DNA of 64,000 bases, taken from NCBI RefSeq assembly GCF_001513745.1, contig NZ_CP013380.1, positions 3,782,001 through 3,846,000 of the forward strand, read 5' to 3'. Origin of the DNA: Burkholderia humptydooensis. Lineage in GTDB: Bacteria > Pseudomonadota > Gammaproteobacteria > Burkholderiales > Burkholderiaceae. Position numbers and translations under genes: made by a program. The notes below the pieces were generated by a model that saw only the letters and a list, made by a program, of their open reading frames with translations, searched no databases and was not told where the DNA came from. This document shows positions 34,322 through 43,673 of the stretch, piece after piece; position 1 is the first letter of the stretch; every line of letters begins with the position of its first letter.

Positions 34322-36439
34322 ATGACGTCAGAAAGCCGCCGCCGTTTCCTGCATGCCGTTGCGCAATCCGCGAGCGCCGCTGCCGCGCTCACCGTGTTTC
34401 CCGAATCGATCCGCCGCGCGCTCGCGATTCCCGCCGCGTCGCGCACGGGCACGATCCGCGATGTCGAGCACATCGTCGTGTTCATGCAGGAGAACCGCTC
34501 GTTCGACCATTACTTCGGACACCTGCGCGGCGTGCGCGGCTACAACGATCGCCTCCCGATTCCGCTGCCGAACGGCAAGCCCGTCTGGTATCAGCCGTCG
34601 AAGGCGGACCCGGGCAAGCCGGTGCTGCCGTTTCGCCTGAACACGCTGACGACGAGCGCGCAATGCATCGGCGACCTCGATCACTCGTGGTACAAGACGC
34701 ACGCGGCGATCGACGGCGGCCGCTATGACCGGTGGCCCGCGAACAAGACCGACATGACGATGGGCTATCACGTGCGCGAGGACATCCCGTTCCACTACGC
34801 GCTCGCCGACGCCTTCACCGTCTGCGACAACTACTTCTGCTCGCTGCCCGGCCCGACGCATCCGAACCGCTCGTACCTGATGACGGGCACCGTCGACCCG
34901 ACCGGCAAGTACGGCGGCCCGCTTCTCGACAACAGCGATTATGTCGACGGCGACGCGCCGCCGAAATACGATTTGCTCACGTGGACGACGTACCCCGAGC
35001 GCCTCGAAGCAAGCGGCATCTCGTGGCAGATCTATCAGCAGGGCACGACGGGCGCCGATCCGCTGAACGGCAACTACGGGACGAACATCCTGCAGAACTT
35101 CGCGAACTTCATCAACGCGAAGCCGGGCTCGTCGCTGTATCAGCGCGCGCAGACGGCGCGCACGCTCGACGATCTGAAAGCCGACGTGCTCGCGAACAAG
35201 CTGCCGCAGGTGTCGTGGCTGCTGCCGCCCGCCGCGTTCTCCGAGCATCCGAAATACACGCCCGCATACGGCGCGAACTACACGTCACAGATCCTCGACG
35301 CGCTGACGTCAAACCCCGACGTGTGGCGCAAGACCGTGCTCTTCATCATGTACGACGAGAACGACGGCTTCTTCGATCACGTCGTGCCGCCGCAGCCGGC
35401 GACGACGCGCGCGCAGGGCCTGTCGACCGTCACCGTCGACGGCGAGATCCACGACGTCGTGAACCCTGGGCGCGGCGGCAGCTACACGGCCGACGGCCTG
35501 CCGTACGGCCTCGGCCCGCGCGTGCCGATGACGGTCGTGTCGCCGTGGACGAAGGGCGGCTTCGTGTGCTCGCAGGTGTTCGACCATACGTCGGTGATCC
35601 GCTTCATCGCCGCGCGCTTCGGCATCGACGAGCCGAACATCACGCCGTGGCGCCGCGCGGTGTGCGGCGATCTGACGTCGGCATTCGATTTCCGCACGCC
35701 CGACGCGACGCTGCCGCCGCTGCCCGATACGAGCAACTATCGGTCGATCGCCGATCAACTCTGCTCGACGAAGCCCGCGCCGACCGTGCCCGCCGCGCCG
35801 AGCCCCGTCGATCCGCAGGAGCCCGGCGTGCGCCCGGCGCGCGCGCTGCCTTACGAGCTGCACGTGAACGCATCGGTGCACGGCGGCGCGCGCCTGCGGA
35901 TCGAGTTCGCGAATCGCGGCGAGCAAGGCGCGCACTTCTATGTATATGCAATGAATCGCAGCGACGGCCCGTGGCGCTACACGGTCGGCGCGCACCGCTC
36001 GCTGCACGACGAGTTCGATCTCGCCGCGACGAACGGCGCGTATGCGTTCGCCGTGCATGGTCCAAACGGCTTCGTGCGCCGCTTCGAAGGCGTCGCCGCT
36101 GCCGAGGGCCACGGCAGGCATGCGGCTGCGCATCCGGAAGTGAAGGCGGGCTACGACGTCGCGAACGGCAACCTGTATCTGAAGCTCACGAATCACGGCG
36201 GGCAGAGCGTGCAACTGACGCTCGCCGACAACGCGTATGGCGCGTCGCCGCGCCAGATCACGCTGCACGGCGGCGACGAGCGGGTCGAGCAATGGGCGCT
36301 CGCATCGAGCCATCACTGGTATGACGTGACGGTATCGGACGGCGCGAACGGCAAGTTCGCGCGCCGCTTCGCAGGGCACGTCGAGAACGGCAAGTCGAGC
36401 TATTCCGATCCGGCCGCGGTCGCCCCCGTCACGAACTGA
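34322..36439 (+). CDS. Phosphocholine-specific phospholipase C
   Basis: A 705-residue exported phospholipase C of the phosphoesterase (PlcH/PlcN) family. A twin-arginine signal (ESRRRFLHAVAQ) precedes MQENRSFDHYFG, the metal/nucleophile motif. Further family blocks are FCSLPGPTHPNRSYLMTG, MYDENDGFFDHV, LGPRVPMTVVSPW and FDHTSVIRF. Two C-terminal DUF756-type beta domains (about 500-600 and 610-700) are usual for the family. It hydrolyses phosphatidylcholine or sphingomyelin, acting in nutrition or virulence. A hairpin lies 17 nt after the stop. Confidence 0.95.
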   Translation: MTSESRRRFLHAVAQSASAAAALTVFPESIRRALAIPAASRTGTIRDVEHIVVFMQENRSFDHYFGHLRGVRGYNDRLPIPLPNGKPVWYQPSKADPGKPVLPFRLNTLTTSAQCIGDLDHSWYKTHAAIDGGRYDRWPANKTDMTMGYHVREDIPFHYALADAFTVCDNYFCSLPGPTHPNRSYLMTGTVDPTGKYGGPLLDNSDYVDGDAPPKYDLLTWTTYPERLEASGISWQIYQQGTTGADPLNGNYGTNILQNFANFINAKPGSSLYQRAQTARTLDDLKADVLANKLPQVSWLLPPAAFSEHPKYTPAYGANYTSQILDALTSNPDVWRKTVLFIMYDENDGFFDHVVPPQPATTRAQGLSTVTVDGEIHDVVNPGRGGSYTADGLPYGLGPRVPMTVVSPWTKGGFVCSQVFDHTSVIRFIAARFGIDEPNITPWRRAVCGDLTSAFDFRTPDATLPPLPDTSNYRSIADQLCSTKPAPTVPAAPSPVDPQEPGVRPARALPYELHVNASVHGGARLRIEFANRGEQGAHFYVYAMNRSDGPWRYTVGAHRSLHDEFDLAATNGAYAFAVHGPNGFVRRFEGVAAAEGHGRHAAAHPEVKAGYDVANGNLYLKLTNHGGQSVQLTLADNAYGASPRQITLHGGDERVEQWALASSHHWYDVTVSDGANGKFARRFAGHVENGKSSYSDPAAVAPVTN

Positions 36440-36455
36440 CGATTCGGAAGCCGGG

Positions 36456-36483
36456 CGACGGCATGCGTGGGCGGATGCCGTCG
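36456..36483 (+). terminator. Hairpin after phospholipase C
   Basis: CGACGGCAT / ATGCCGTCG, a 9-bp perfect stem with a 10-nt loop, followed by TCCTGTTGATTCG. Placed 17 nt after the stop codon. No strong T-run. Confidence 0.55.
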
Positions 36484-36634
36484 TCCTGTTGATTCGTTCA
36501 GTCGATTCGGTCGGGCGTACCCGGTCCGTTTCGATGCGGTCGAAAACACGTTCGGCGAGACATTCGGCGCTGCACATCCGGACAAATAGCGGGAAAACAG
36601 CATCAAGCGGCATCAAGCATGCCTCAAGAATGCC

Positions 36635-37273
36635 TCAGGCCGCCGTCACGAGCCGCTCCGGCACGAGTGAGCCGAACGCCGGCGCATCGTCGTCGCGAAA
36701 CCTGAGCGGTGCCGCGCAGTGCACGAGCGTGTCGACGAAGTATTTCGCGCGAGGCCACGGACCGTAGCCCGCCGCGGCGTTGATGTGCCCCGCGTCGCCG
36801 AGATTGACGAACGCGCTGCCGAGCCGGTGCGCGAACTCGCGCGCGTCGGCGAGCGTCATCCACGGGTCGCTTTCGCTGCCGACCACGATCGACGGCACGG
36901 TGAGGCGCCGCGCGTCGAAATCGCCCGCGAACGCGAACTTGCGCGGATTCGCCGGCGCGACGAACAGCACGCCGACGACGTCCGCTCCTCGCGCATCCGC
37001 AGCCGATGCGTGCTGCGCCAGCGCATGCGCGGTCGCGAGGCAGCCGAAGCTGTGCGCGGCGAGCACGAACGGCCCGCGCTCGCGCGCGAGCAGATCGCCC
37101 ACCTTCCGCGCCCAGCGCTCGACATGCGGCGCGTCCCAGTCGTCCTGCTCGACGCGCAGCGCGCGCGCGAACTGTCTCTCGAGCCAGGTCTGCCAGTGCG
37201 CGCCTTCGCTGCCGTGCAGGCCTGGCACCGTGACGAGCCGCGGCGGCCACGTCGATTTGCTGCATGAGCGCAT
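36635..37273 (-). CDS. RBBP9/YdeN-type alpha/beta hydrolase
   Basis: A 212-residue hydrolase of the RBBP9/YdeN family (predicted serine esterase). It shows the N-terminal VTVPGLHGSEGAHWQTWLE, the nucleophile elbow AAHSFGC with its serine, SESDPWM with the acid and DAGHINAAAGYG with the histidine, so the triad is complete. No signal peptide. The substrate is unknown. The next gene is divergent. Confidence 0.88.
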   Translation of the reverse strand: MRSCSKSTWPPRLVTVPGLHGSEGAHWQTWLERQFARALRVEQDDWDAPHVERWARKVGDLLARERGPFVLAAHSFGCLATAHALAQHASAADARGADVVGVLFVAPANPRKFAFAGDFDARRLTVPSIVVGSESDPWMTLADAREFAHRLGSAFVNLGDAGHINAAAGYGPWPRAKYFVDTLVHCAAPLRFRDDDAPAFGSLVPERLVTAA

Positions 37274-37389
37274 GTGTCCCTCGCGAAGCTAGGAGCCTGC
37301 GCCGATTGTCGCGTGCGCGCCGCGCGCGGCGAACCAATTTTTTGTGCTTTGCATTTCCCCGCTTTGCGACGCAACGCACGGCAAAACCG

Positions 37390-37395
37390 TAGAAT
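37390..37395 (+). promoter_or_regulatory. -10 element of the VOC-protein gene
   Basis: TAGAAT (5 of 6 to TATAAT), 26 nt before ATG 37422. TTGCGA at 37364 could serve as -35 but the 20-nt spacing is long. Confidence 0.4.
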
Positions 37396-37421
37396 GAGGG
37401 CTTCCCTTCAGGAGACGATGC

Positions 37422-37859
37422 ATGTCCGCCACGCCGCGCGGCGCGTTGCGCCCGTTTCATCTCGCGTTTCCGGTCACGAGCCTCGAGCACGCGCGCCGCT
37501 TCTACGGCGGCCTGCTCGGCTGCCCGGAAGGCCGCAGCTCCGATCGCTGGGTCGATTTCGATTTCTTCGGACATCAGCTCGTCGCGCATCTCGCGCCTGA
37601 CGAGACGGGCCGCTCGGCCGTCAGCCCGGTCGACGGCGACGACGTGCCGGTGCGCCATTTCGGCGTCGTGCTGTCGATGGACGAATGGCACGCGCTCGCC
37701 GACAGGCTGAAGGCAGCCGGCACGCGTTTCGTGATCGAGCCGCACATCCGCTTCAAGGGCGAAGCCGGCGAGCAGGCGACGATGTTCTTCGTCGATCCGT
37801 GCGGCAACGCGCTGGAATTCAAGGCGTTCGCCGACATCGGCCAACTGTTCGCGAAGTAG
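37422..37859 (+). CDS. VOC family protein (glyoxalase/dioxygenase-like)
   Basis: A 145-residue vicinal-oxygen-chelate protein made of two beta-alpha-beta-beta-beta modules. [22 protein letters not shown] carries the first metal-ligand histidine, [11 protein letters not shown] the second, and [16 protein letters not shown] the glutamate. The metal site is complete, so it may be an active dioxygenase or lyase. Similar proteins are annotated only as VOC/glyoxalase family. It ends 4 nt before the GhrA-type gene and is probably co-transcribed with it. Confidence 0.9.
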   Translation: MSATPRGALRPFHLAFPVTSLEHARRFYGGLLGCPEGRSSDRWVDFDFFGHQLVAHLAPDETGRSAVSPVDGDDVPVRHFGVVLSMDEWHALADRLKAAGTRFVIEPHIRFKGEAGEQATMFFVDPCGNALEFKAFADIGQLFAK

Positions 37860-37863
37860 ACGC

Positions 37864-38805
37864 ATGCGCATTCTGCTCTACACGCCGCATCGGGACGCGC
37901 AGGACTGGAAGCGCGACATCGAGCGCGCGCTGCCCGGCGCGCAGTTGCGCGCCTGGGCGCCGGGCGACGACGCGAGCGCCGATTACGCGCTCGTCTGGCG
38001 CGCGCCGCGCGAGTTCTTCGCGCCGCGCGCCGGTCTGAAGGCGGTGTTCAACCTCGGCGCGGGCGTCGACGCGATACTCTCGCTCGAGCGCGCGCATCCG
38101 GGCCTGCTGCCGCGCGGCGTGCCGCTCGTGCGCCTCGAGGACGCCGGGATGGCGCGGCAGATGGTCGAATACGCGACGCACGCGGCGCTGCGCTATCTGC
38201 GCCGCTTCGACGAATACGCGCTGCTGCAGCGCGAGCGCCGCTGGCAGGTGCTCGAGCCGCATTCGCGCGAGACCTTCGTCGTCGGCGTGCTCGGGCTCGG
38301 CGCGCTCGGCGCCGAAGTCGCGCGCGCGCTCGCCGCGCTCGGGCTGCCGGTACGCGGCTACAGCCGCGCGCCAAAGACGCTCGACGGCATCGCGACGTTC
38401 GCGGGCGCCGCGCAGCTCGACGCATTCCTGTGCGGCGTGAAGCTGCTCGTGAACCTGCTGCCGAGCACGGCGAGCACCGACGGCATCCTGAACGCGCGCA
38501 CGTTCTCGAAGCTCGCGCACGGCGCGTATCTCGTGAACCTTGCACGCGGCGCGCATCTCGTCGAAGCGGATCTGCTCGACGCGCTCGCGAGCGGCCGCCT
38601 TGCCGCCGCGACGCTCGACGTGTTCGCAACCGAGCCGCTGCCGGCCGAGCACCCGTTCTGGCGCGAGCCGCGAATCGCGATCACGCCGCACTGCTCGGCC
38701 GATACGCTGCGCGCGGAGGCGGTCGAGCAGATCGCCGCGAAGATCGGCGCGCTCGAACGCGGTGAGCCGATCGGCGGCGTCGTCGACCGCGATCGCGGCT
38801 ACTGA
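37864..38805 (+). CDS. ghrA: Glyoxylate/hydroxypyruvate reductase A
   Basis: A 313-residue D-2-hydroxyacid dehydrogenase of the GhrA type, reducing glyoxylate to glycolate and hydroxypyruvate to glycerate with NADPH. The NAD(P)-binding GVLGLGALGAEVA, the arginine in LVNLARGAHLVE, the glutamate in DVFATEPLPAEHPFW and the histidine in TPHCSA form the expected active site. Only 4 nt separate it from the VOC gene, and HMG-CoA lyase begins 73 nt further on. Confidence 0.92.
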   Translation: MRILLYTPHRDAQDWKRDIERALPGAQLRAWAPGDDASADYALVWRAPREFFAPRAGLKAVFNLGAGVDAILSLERAHPGLLPRGVPLVRLEDAGMARQMVEYATHAALRYLRRFDEYALLQRERRWQVLEPHSRETFVVGVLGLGALGAEVARALAALGLPVRGYSRAPKTLDGIATFAGAAQLDAFLCGVKLLVNLLPSTASTDGILNARTFSKLAHGAYLVNLARGAHLVEADLLDALASGRLAAATLDVFATEPLPAEHPFWREPRIAITPHCSADTLRAEAVEQIAAKIGALERGEPIGGVVDRDRGY

Positions 38806-38878
38806 TCGCGGCCTGCCAACGCGCGCCGGACAACCGCATGCCCCACATTCATCAGAAGACAGGAATCAGGAGACTCGG

Positions 38879-39811
38879 ATGACGCTCCCCCAATCCGTGA
38901 AGATCGTCGAAGTCGGCCCGCGCGACGGGCTGCAGAACGAGCAGGCGTTCGTGCCGACCGGCGTGAAGATCGAACTCGTGAACCGGCTGTCGCGCGCCGG
39001 TTTTCGCAACGTCGAGGCGGCGTCGTTCGTGTCGCCGAAATGGGTGCCGCAGATGGCCGACGGCGCCGACGTGATGGCCGGCATCGAGCGCCGCGCGGGC
39101 ACGATCTACTCGGCGCTCACGCCGAACCTGAAGGGCGTCGAGAACGCGCTCGCCTCGCGCGCCGACGAAGTCGTGATTTTCGGCGCGGCGAGCGAAGCGT
39201 TCTCCCAGCGCAACATCAACTGCAGCATCGCCGAGAGCATCGCGCGCTTCGAACCCGTCGCGCGCGCGGCGCAGGACGCGGGCGTGCGGCTGCGCGCGAG
39301 CGTGTCGTGCGCGCTCGGCTGCCCGTATCAGGGCGACGTGCCGATCGAGGCGGTCGTCGATGTCGTCGAGCGTCTTGCCGCGCTCGGCTGCGACGAGATC
39401 GACATCGCCGACACGATCGGCGTCGGCACGCCGGGCCGCACGCGCGCGGTGCTCGACGCGGTCGCGAAGGCGTTTCCGCGCGAGCGGCTGTCGGGCCACT
39501 TCCACGATACCTACGGGCAGGCGCTCGCGAACATCTACGCGGCGCTCCTCGAAGGCATCGCGATCTTCCACGCGTCGGTCGCGGGCCTCGGCGGCTGCCC
39601 GTACGCGAAGGGCGCGACGGGCAACGTGGCGACGGAAGACGTGCTGTACATGATGCGCGGGCTGAACATCGACACGGGCGTCGACCTCGATCAGGTCGTC
39701 GCCGCCGGCGATTTCATCTCGAATGCGATCGGCCGCGCGAACGTGTCGCGCGCGGGCCGCGCGCTGCTCGCGAAGCAGCGCGCGGCCACCGAGCCGCCCG
39801 CCTGCGCGTGA
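38879..39811 (+). CDS. Hydroxymethylglutaryl-CoA lyase
   Basis: A 310-residue TIM-barrel enzyme that cleaves HMG-CoA to acetoacetate and acetyl-CoA, the last step of leucine degradation. Seen: VEVGPRDGLQNE at the N-terminus, the metal-binding GHFHDTYGQALANI, and the family signature with catalytic cysteine SVAGLGGCPYAKGATGN. CAGGAG precedes the ATG at 38879. The rest of the leucine catabolic cluster is not in the window. Confidence 0.95.
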   Translation: MTLPQSVKIVEVGPRDGLQNEQAFVPTGVKIELVNRLSRAGFRNVEAASFVSPKWVPQMADGADVMAGIERRAGTIYSALTPNLKGVENALASRADEVVIFGAASEAFSQRNINCSIAESIARFEPVARAAQDAGVRLRASVSCALGCPYQGDVPIEAVVDVVERLAALGCDEIDIADTIGVGTPGRTRAVLDAVAKAFPRERLSGHFHDTYGQALANIYAALLEGIAIFHASVAGLGGCPYAKGATGNVATEDVLYMMRGLNIDTGVDLDQVVAAGDFISNAIGRANVSRAGRALLAKQRAATEPPACA

Positions 39812-39861
39812 CGCGCGCGGGCGCCCATTCACCCCACTCCACGAGGATGCGAAGCGCACTC

Positions 39862-40368
39862 ATGGCTACCCCCGCCCCCATCGACAAGCTTCCCGATTCC
39901 GCCCGCCGTGTCGCGTTGCTGCTGCGCGAGCGCGGCCATGCGAAGGGCATCGTGATGCTCGAGGAAACCGGCAAGACGTCGGCCGAAGCCGCCGCGGGCC
40001 TCGGCTGCTCGGTCGCGCAGATCGCGAAGTCGATCCTGTTCCGGCGCCGCGCCGACGGCGCGCCGGTGCTCGTCGTCGCGAGCGGCGCGAACCGCGTCGA
40101 CGAAAAGAAAGTCGCCGCGCAGGTCGGCGAAGTCGGCCGCGCGGACGCAAAGTTCGTGCGCGACAACACCGGCTACGCGATCGGCGGCGTGTGCCCGATC
40201 GGCCATCTCGTCGAGCCCGTCATGCTGATCGATCGCGACTTGCTCGAACTCGACAGCCTGTGGGCGGCGGCGGGCCACCCGCACGCAGTATTCAACCTGT
40301 CGCCGCAGGAGCTCGTGTCGCTGACTGGCGCGCCGGTCGCCGACGTCGCGCAACGCAGCGACGCATGA
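39862..40368 (+). CDS. YbaK/ProX-type aminoacyl-tRNA deacylase
   Basis: A 168-residue trans-editing protein of the YbaK/EbsC family that removes mischarged residues (e.g. Cys) from tRNA(Pro). The conserved lysine lies in AQIAKSILFRRR; VLVVASGANRVDEKKVA, GYAIGGVCPIGH and HAVFNLSPQELV are typical. ATG 39862 gives the standard N-terminus; an in-frame ATG at 39847 is the alternative. Its stop overlaps the start of the DUF1289 gene (ATGA). Confidence 0.9.
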   Translation: MATPAPIDKLPDSARRVALLLRERGHAKGIVMLEETGKTSAEAAAGLGCSVAQIAKSILFRRRADGAPVLVVASGANRVDEKKVAAQVGEVGRADAKFVRDNTGYAIGGVCPIGHLVEPVMLIDRDLLELDSLWAAAGHPHAVFNLSPQELVSLTGAPVADVAQRSDA

Positions 40369-40694
40369 GCGGCGACCTGACGGAAACGCACGGCGCGACG
40401 CCCGCCGAGTGCGCGCCGGGCGCGGCGCCCGCCCTCGATGCGGCGACGCATGCGCCGGCCACCGCGCGCACGGACGCAAGCGCCAACGCCACGGCGGCAA
40501 GCGCCGCTGCGCAACACGCAGTGCCGAATGCGGGCGTGCCGTCGCCATGCACGAACGTCTGCCGGATCGATGCGGGGACCGGCTGGTGCGAGGGCTGCCG
40601 CCGCACGCGCGACGAGATCGCCGGCTGGCGCAAGCTCGACGACGACGCGAAGCGCATCGTGCTCGCGCGCATCGCCGCACGACGGGCCACATGA
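40365..40694 (+). CDS. DUF1289 family cysteine-rich protein
   Basis: A 109-residue protein. The N-terminal half is a low-complexity Ala/Thr tract. The C-terminal half is the DUF1289 motif, PSPCTNVCRIDAGTGWCEGC followed by RRTRDEIAGW, whose four cysteines probably bind a metal or Fe-S cluster. Role unknown. It is translationally coupled to the YbaK-type gene; the same two are often neighbours. Confidence 0.85.
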   Translation: MSGDLTETHGATPAECAPGAAPALDAATHAPATARTDASANATAASAAAQHAVPNAGVPSPCTNVCRIDAGTGWCEGCRRTRDEIAGWRKLDDDAKRIVLARIAARRAT

Positions 40695-40920
40695 GCGGTG
40701 CGCATCGAGCGCGTGCCGCGCACGCAAAAAAAAACCGTCCGACTTGACAGGCGAACGGCGTATCGAATGAGAATTCTGTGGACGTGATCAACGTCACTGC
40801 GCATCATACGAGCGCCCTCGCTGCACCGCATCAGGAGTTTCCCTACAACTTTCTTGCGCGTGTCGGAATGTCGCAGCGCGCGCTCGCGCTCATATTCGCA
40901 TTCGCATTCGCGCGGCGCGT

Positions 40921-41835
40921 TCAGCCGCGCGCCGCGACGCTTCGCGCCGGCGCGATCCGCCATCCGAGGTTCACGCCCGCCGCCGCGAGCAGGATCAGCG
41001 CCGCGCCGAACACCTGGCTCCACGCGAGCGCCTGTCCGAACGCGATCCGGTCGACGACGATCGCGACGACCGGATAGACGAACGACAGCGCGCCGATCGT
41101 CGCGGTCGGCAGCTTCTGGATCGCGCCGTACAGCAGCACGTACATGATCCCCGTGTTGACGACGCCGAGCACGACGAGGTCGAGCCACTGCCCCGCCGTC
41201 GCGGGCAGCGCGTCGTAGTGGACGAACGGCGCGAGCGCGAGCACGCCGACGCCCGTCTGGAACAGCGCGAGCAGATGCGGCGGCGTGCCCTTCAACCGCT
41301 TCGTGACGATCGACGACACCGCGTACAGGAACGCCGCGCCGAGCGCGAGCGCGACGCCCTCGAGATACTCGCCGGGCACCGCGAGCACCGCGGGCTCGAC
41401 GCGCACGACGAGCGCGAGCCCGCCGAACGCCAGCACGAGCCAGGCGACGGCCGACGCGGTGAGCCGCTCGCGGAACACGATCGCGCCGAGCGCGACGAGC
41501 ATGAACGGCTGCGTGTTGTAGACGGCCGTCGCCATCGAGATCGACGCGCGCGAATACGCGGCGAACAGCAGCGCCCAGTTCGCGACGATCGCGATGCTGC
41601 CGATCAGCGCGAGCGCGGCCGTGCGCTTCGTCAGCAGATCGCGGCGCAGCAAGCCGAGCGCCGCGCAAATGATCAGCATCGTCGCGCCGCCGAACAGGCA
41701 GCGGAAAAATACGACATTCATCAGATGCTGCCGCGACGACACGACGAGCCAGCCGATCGTGCCGGACATCAGCATCGCGACCACCATTTCGAGCGCGCCG
41801 CGGCGCGTGTCATGCGAAGCCAGGTTCGAAGCCAT
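40921..41835 (-). CDS. EamA/DMT family transporter
   Basis: A 304-residue inner-membrane transporter with ten hydrophobic segments in two EamA halves (e.g. MVVAMLMSGTIGWLVVSSR; FFRCLFGGATMLIIC; and the second half VVLGVVNTGIMYVLLYGAIQ, FVYPVVAIVVDRIAFGQ). Drug/metabolite transporter superfamily, probably an exporter of amino acids or metabolites. A divergent Lrp-type regulator 111 nt away suggests amino-acid-linked control. Confidence 0.9.
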   Translation of the reverse strand: MASNLASHDTRRGALEMVVAMLMSGTIGWLVVSSRQHLMNVVFFRCLFGGATMLIICAALGLLRRDLLTKRTAALALIGSIAIVANWALLFAAYSRASISMATAVYNTQPFMLVALGAIVFRERLTASAVAWLVLAFGGLALVVRVEPAVLAVPGEYLEGVALALGAAFLYAVSSIVTKRLKGTPPHLLALFQTGVGVLALAPFVHYDALPATAGQWLDLVVLGVVNTGIMYVLLYGAIQKLPTATIGALSFVYPVVAIVVDRIAFGQALAWSQVFGAALILLAAAGVNLGWRIAPARSVAARG

Positions 41836-41946
41836 GTGAGTTCTCGCGAGAAAAAAGCCTGACTTCGATTCTAGGGACTTGATTCGCGCATCTCCATCGA
41901 TAAACTGAGCACAAAGCGTCTTTCCACCTTTGAAAAGAAGGCTGCC

Positions 41947-42435
41947 ATGCAAAAACGCCTTTCCACACCGCCACCCGTGGCGGGCGCGCTCGATGCGATC
42001 GACCGCGAACTGCTGCGCACGCTCGCCGACGACGCGCGCCAGCCCGTCAGCGAGCTCGCGCGGCGCGTCGGGCTGTCCGCGCCGAGCACGGCCGACCGGC
42101 TGCGCCGGCTCGAAGCGCAGGGCGTGATCGCGCGCTTCACGGTCGAGCTCGATCCGCGCGCGCTCGGCTACACGCTGCAGGCGATCGTGCGCGTGAAGCC
42201 GCTGCCCGGCCAGTTGCATCTCGTCGAGGAGTTGCTGCGGCGGATTCCGGAATTCGTCGAATGCGACAAGGTGACGGGCGACGACTGCTTCGTCTGCCGG
42301 CTTTATCTGCGCTCGATCGAACAGCTCGACGGGATACTCGCGAAAGTGACCGAGCGTGCGGAAACGAGCACGTCGATCGTCAAGTCGACGCCCGTCGCGC
42401 GGCGATTGCCGCCGCTTGCGCCCGAAGAAGATTGA
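41947..42435 (+). CDS. Lrp/AsnC family regulator
   Basis: A 162-residue Lrp-type regulator. HTH: LDAIDRELLRTLADDARQPV and RRVGLSAPSTADRLRRLE. The RAM domain includes AIVRVKPLPGQLHLVEELL and FVECDKVTGDDCFVCRLYL. Its neighbour on the other strand is the DMT transporter, the likely target. A short N-terminal extension precedes the HTH. Confidence 0.9.
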   Translation: MQKRLSTPPPVAGALDAIDRELLRTLADDARQPVSELARRVGLSAPSTADRLRRLEAQGVIARFTVELDPRALGYTLQAIVRVKPLPGQLHLVEELLRRIPEFVECDKVTGDDCFVCRLYLRSIEQLDGILAKVTERAETSTSIVKSTPVARRLPPLAPEED

Positions 42436-42481
42436 CGCGCGCGCGTCGCGCCGTCGATCGCCGCCGCCCGCGGCGTCGGCG

Positions 42482-43375
42482 TCACGCCGCCTCGCGCGCC
42501 TCGAAGAACGAGACGATCTCGTCGATCAGCGCGACGGGCGCCTCTTCCGGAATGTAATGCCCGCATGCGAGCGCGCGGCCGCTCACGTCGCGCGCGACGC
42601 GCCGCCATTCGTCGAGCGGCTCGAAGCAGCGCGCGACGACGCCTTGCTCGCCCCACAGCACGCGCAACGGGCACGCGAGCTTGTGCCCGCGCTCGAGATC
42701 CGCGCGATCGTGATCGAGATCGATCGTCGCCGACGCGCGATAGTCCTCGCACATCGCATGCACCGCGCCCGGCTGCCGCAGCGCGTCGCGATACGCGTGC
42801 AATGCCTCCGTCGAAAACGGCGCGAGCCCCGCCGAGCGATTGCCCATCACCGCCTCGACGTACGCGTCCGAATGGCCGCCGATCAGCGTCTCGGGCAACG
42901 GCTCGGGCTGGATCAGGAAGAACCAGTGGAAGTACGCGGTCGCGAACGCGCGATCGGTGCGCTCGTACATCGCGAGGGTCGGCGCGATATCGAGAAGCAG
43001 CATCCGCTCGACCGCGTCCGGATGATCGAGCGCCATCCGGTGCGCGACGCGCGCGCCACGATCGTGCGCGCACACGTAGAAGCGCGAAAAGCCGAAGTGG
43101 CGCATCACGGCGACCTGGTCGGCCGCCATCGCGCGCTTCGAATACGGCTCATGCCGCGCATCGCTCGGCGGCTTGCCCGATGCGCCGTAGCCACGCAGAT
43201 CGGTGGCGATCACCGTGAAATGTCTGGCGAGCGTCGCGGCGACGCGATGCCAGATCATGTGCGTTTGCGGGTGCCCGTGCAGCAACAGAAGCGGCGGTCC
43301 CGCGCCTCCTTTGACGCCGAAGATGTCGACGTCTTGCGCCGTGACGCGAAACGGCGCGAACTCCTCAAACGGCAT
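42482..43375 (-). CDS. Alpha/beta hydrolase, haloacetate dehalogenase-like
   Basis: A 297-residue hydrolase. LLLLHGHPQTHMIWHRVA forms the oxyanion region. The nucleophile elbow is AHDRGARVAHRMALDHP, with Asp instead of Ser and the paired arginines found in fluoroacetate/haloacetate dehalogenases. YFHWFFL carries the His-Trp halide-site pair and CGHYIPEEAP the catalytic histidine. This supports defluorinase/dehalogenase or epoxide-hydrolase-like chemistry, though the natural substrate is not known. Divergent from nitronate monooxygenase. Confidence 0.87.
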   Translation of the reverse strand: MPFEEFAPFRVTAQDVDIFGVKGGAGPPLLLLHGHPQTHMIWHRVAATLARHFTVIATDLRGYGASGKPPSDARHEPYSKRAMAADQVAVMRHFGFSRFYVCAHDRGARVAHRMALDHPDAVERMLLLDIAPTLAMYERTDRAFATAYFHWFFLIQPEPLPETLIGGHSDAYVEAVMGNRSAGLAPFSTEALHAYRDALRQPGAVHAMCEDYRASATIDLDHDRADLERGHKLACPLRVLWGEQGVVARCFEPLDEWRRVARDVSGRALACGHYIPEEAPVALIDEIVSFFEAREAA

Positions 43376-43512
43376 GGTCTTGTTCTCTCGGATTGTTGTG
43401 CTCGTTATTGTAGGAGCGCGATCGACTCGCCATCGCAGCCGCCCCCGCGCAAAGCGTAGAAACAGAGCACTCATTCGACAGCCGTGCGGCAGCGCGTTCG
43501 TCGAAGCGCGTC

Positions 43513-43518
43513 TATAAT
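43513..43518 (+). promoter_or_regulatory. Consensus -10 upstream of nitronate monooxygenase
   Basis: Perfect TATAAT in a GC-rich region, 155 nt before ATG 43674. No good -35 at the proper spacing was seen. Confidence 0.35.
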
Positions 43519-43673
43519 GGCACGATCGTTCGTATTAATTCATCACGGGCGCGCAGTCGGCACGACACTCCCATAACATATCGACAGCGCGCGACGCGCG
43601 TCCGCAAGGGCGGCGCGACGCGACGAATTTCATGCATCCGCCGCGCTCGCGGCGACGATTCAGGAGACACCGC

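Noticed and set aside
40716-40738. Small GC hairpin next to a run of nine A
   Set aside because: The A-run follows on the plus strand and the T-run precedes the stem on the minus strand, so it fits a terminator in neither direction.
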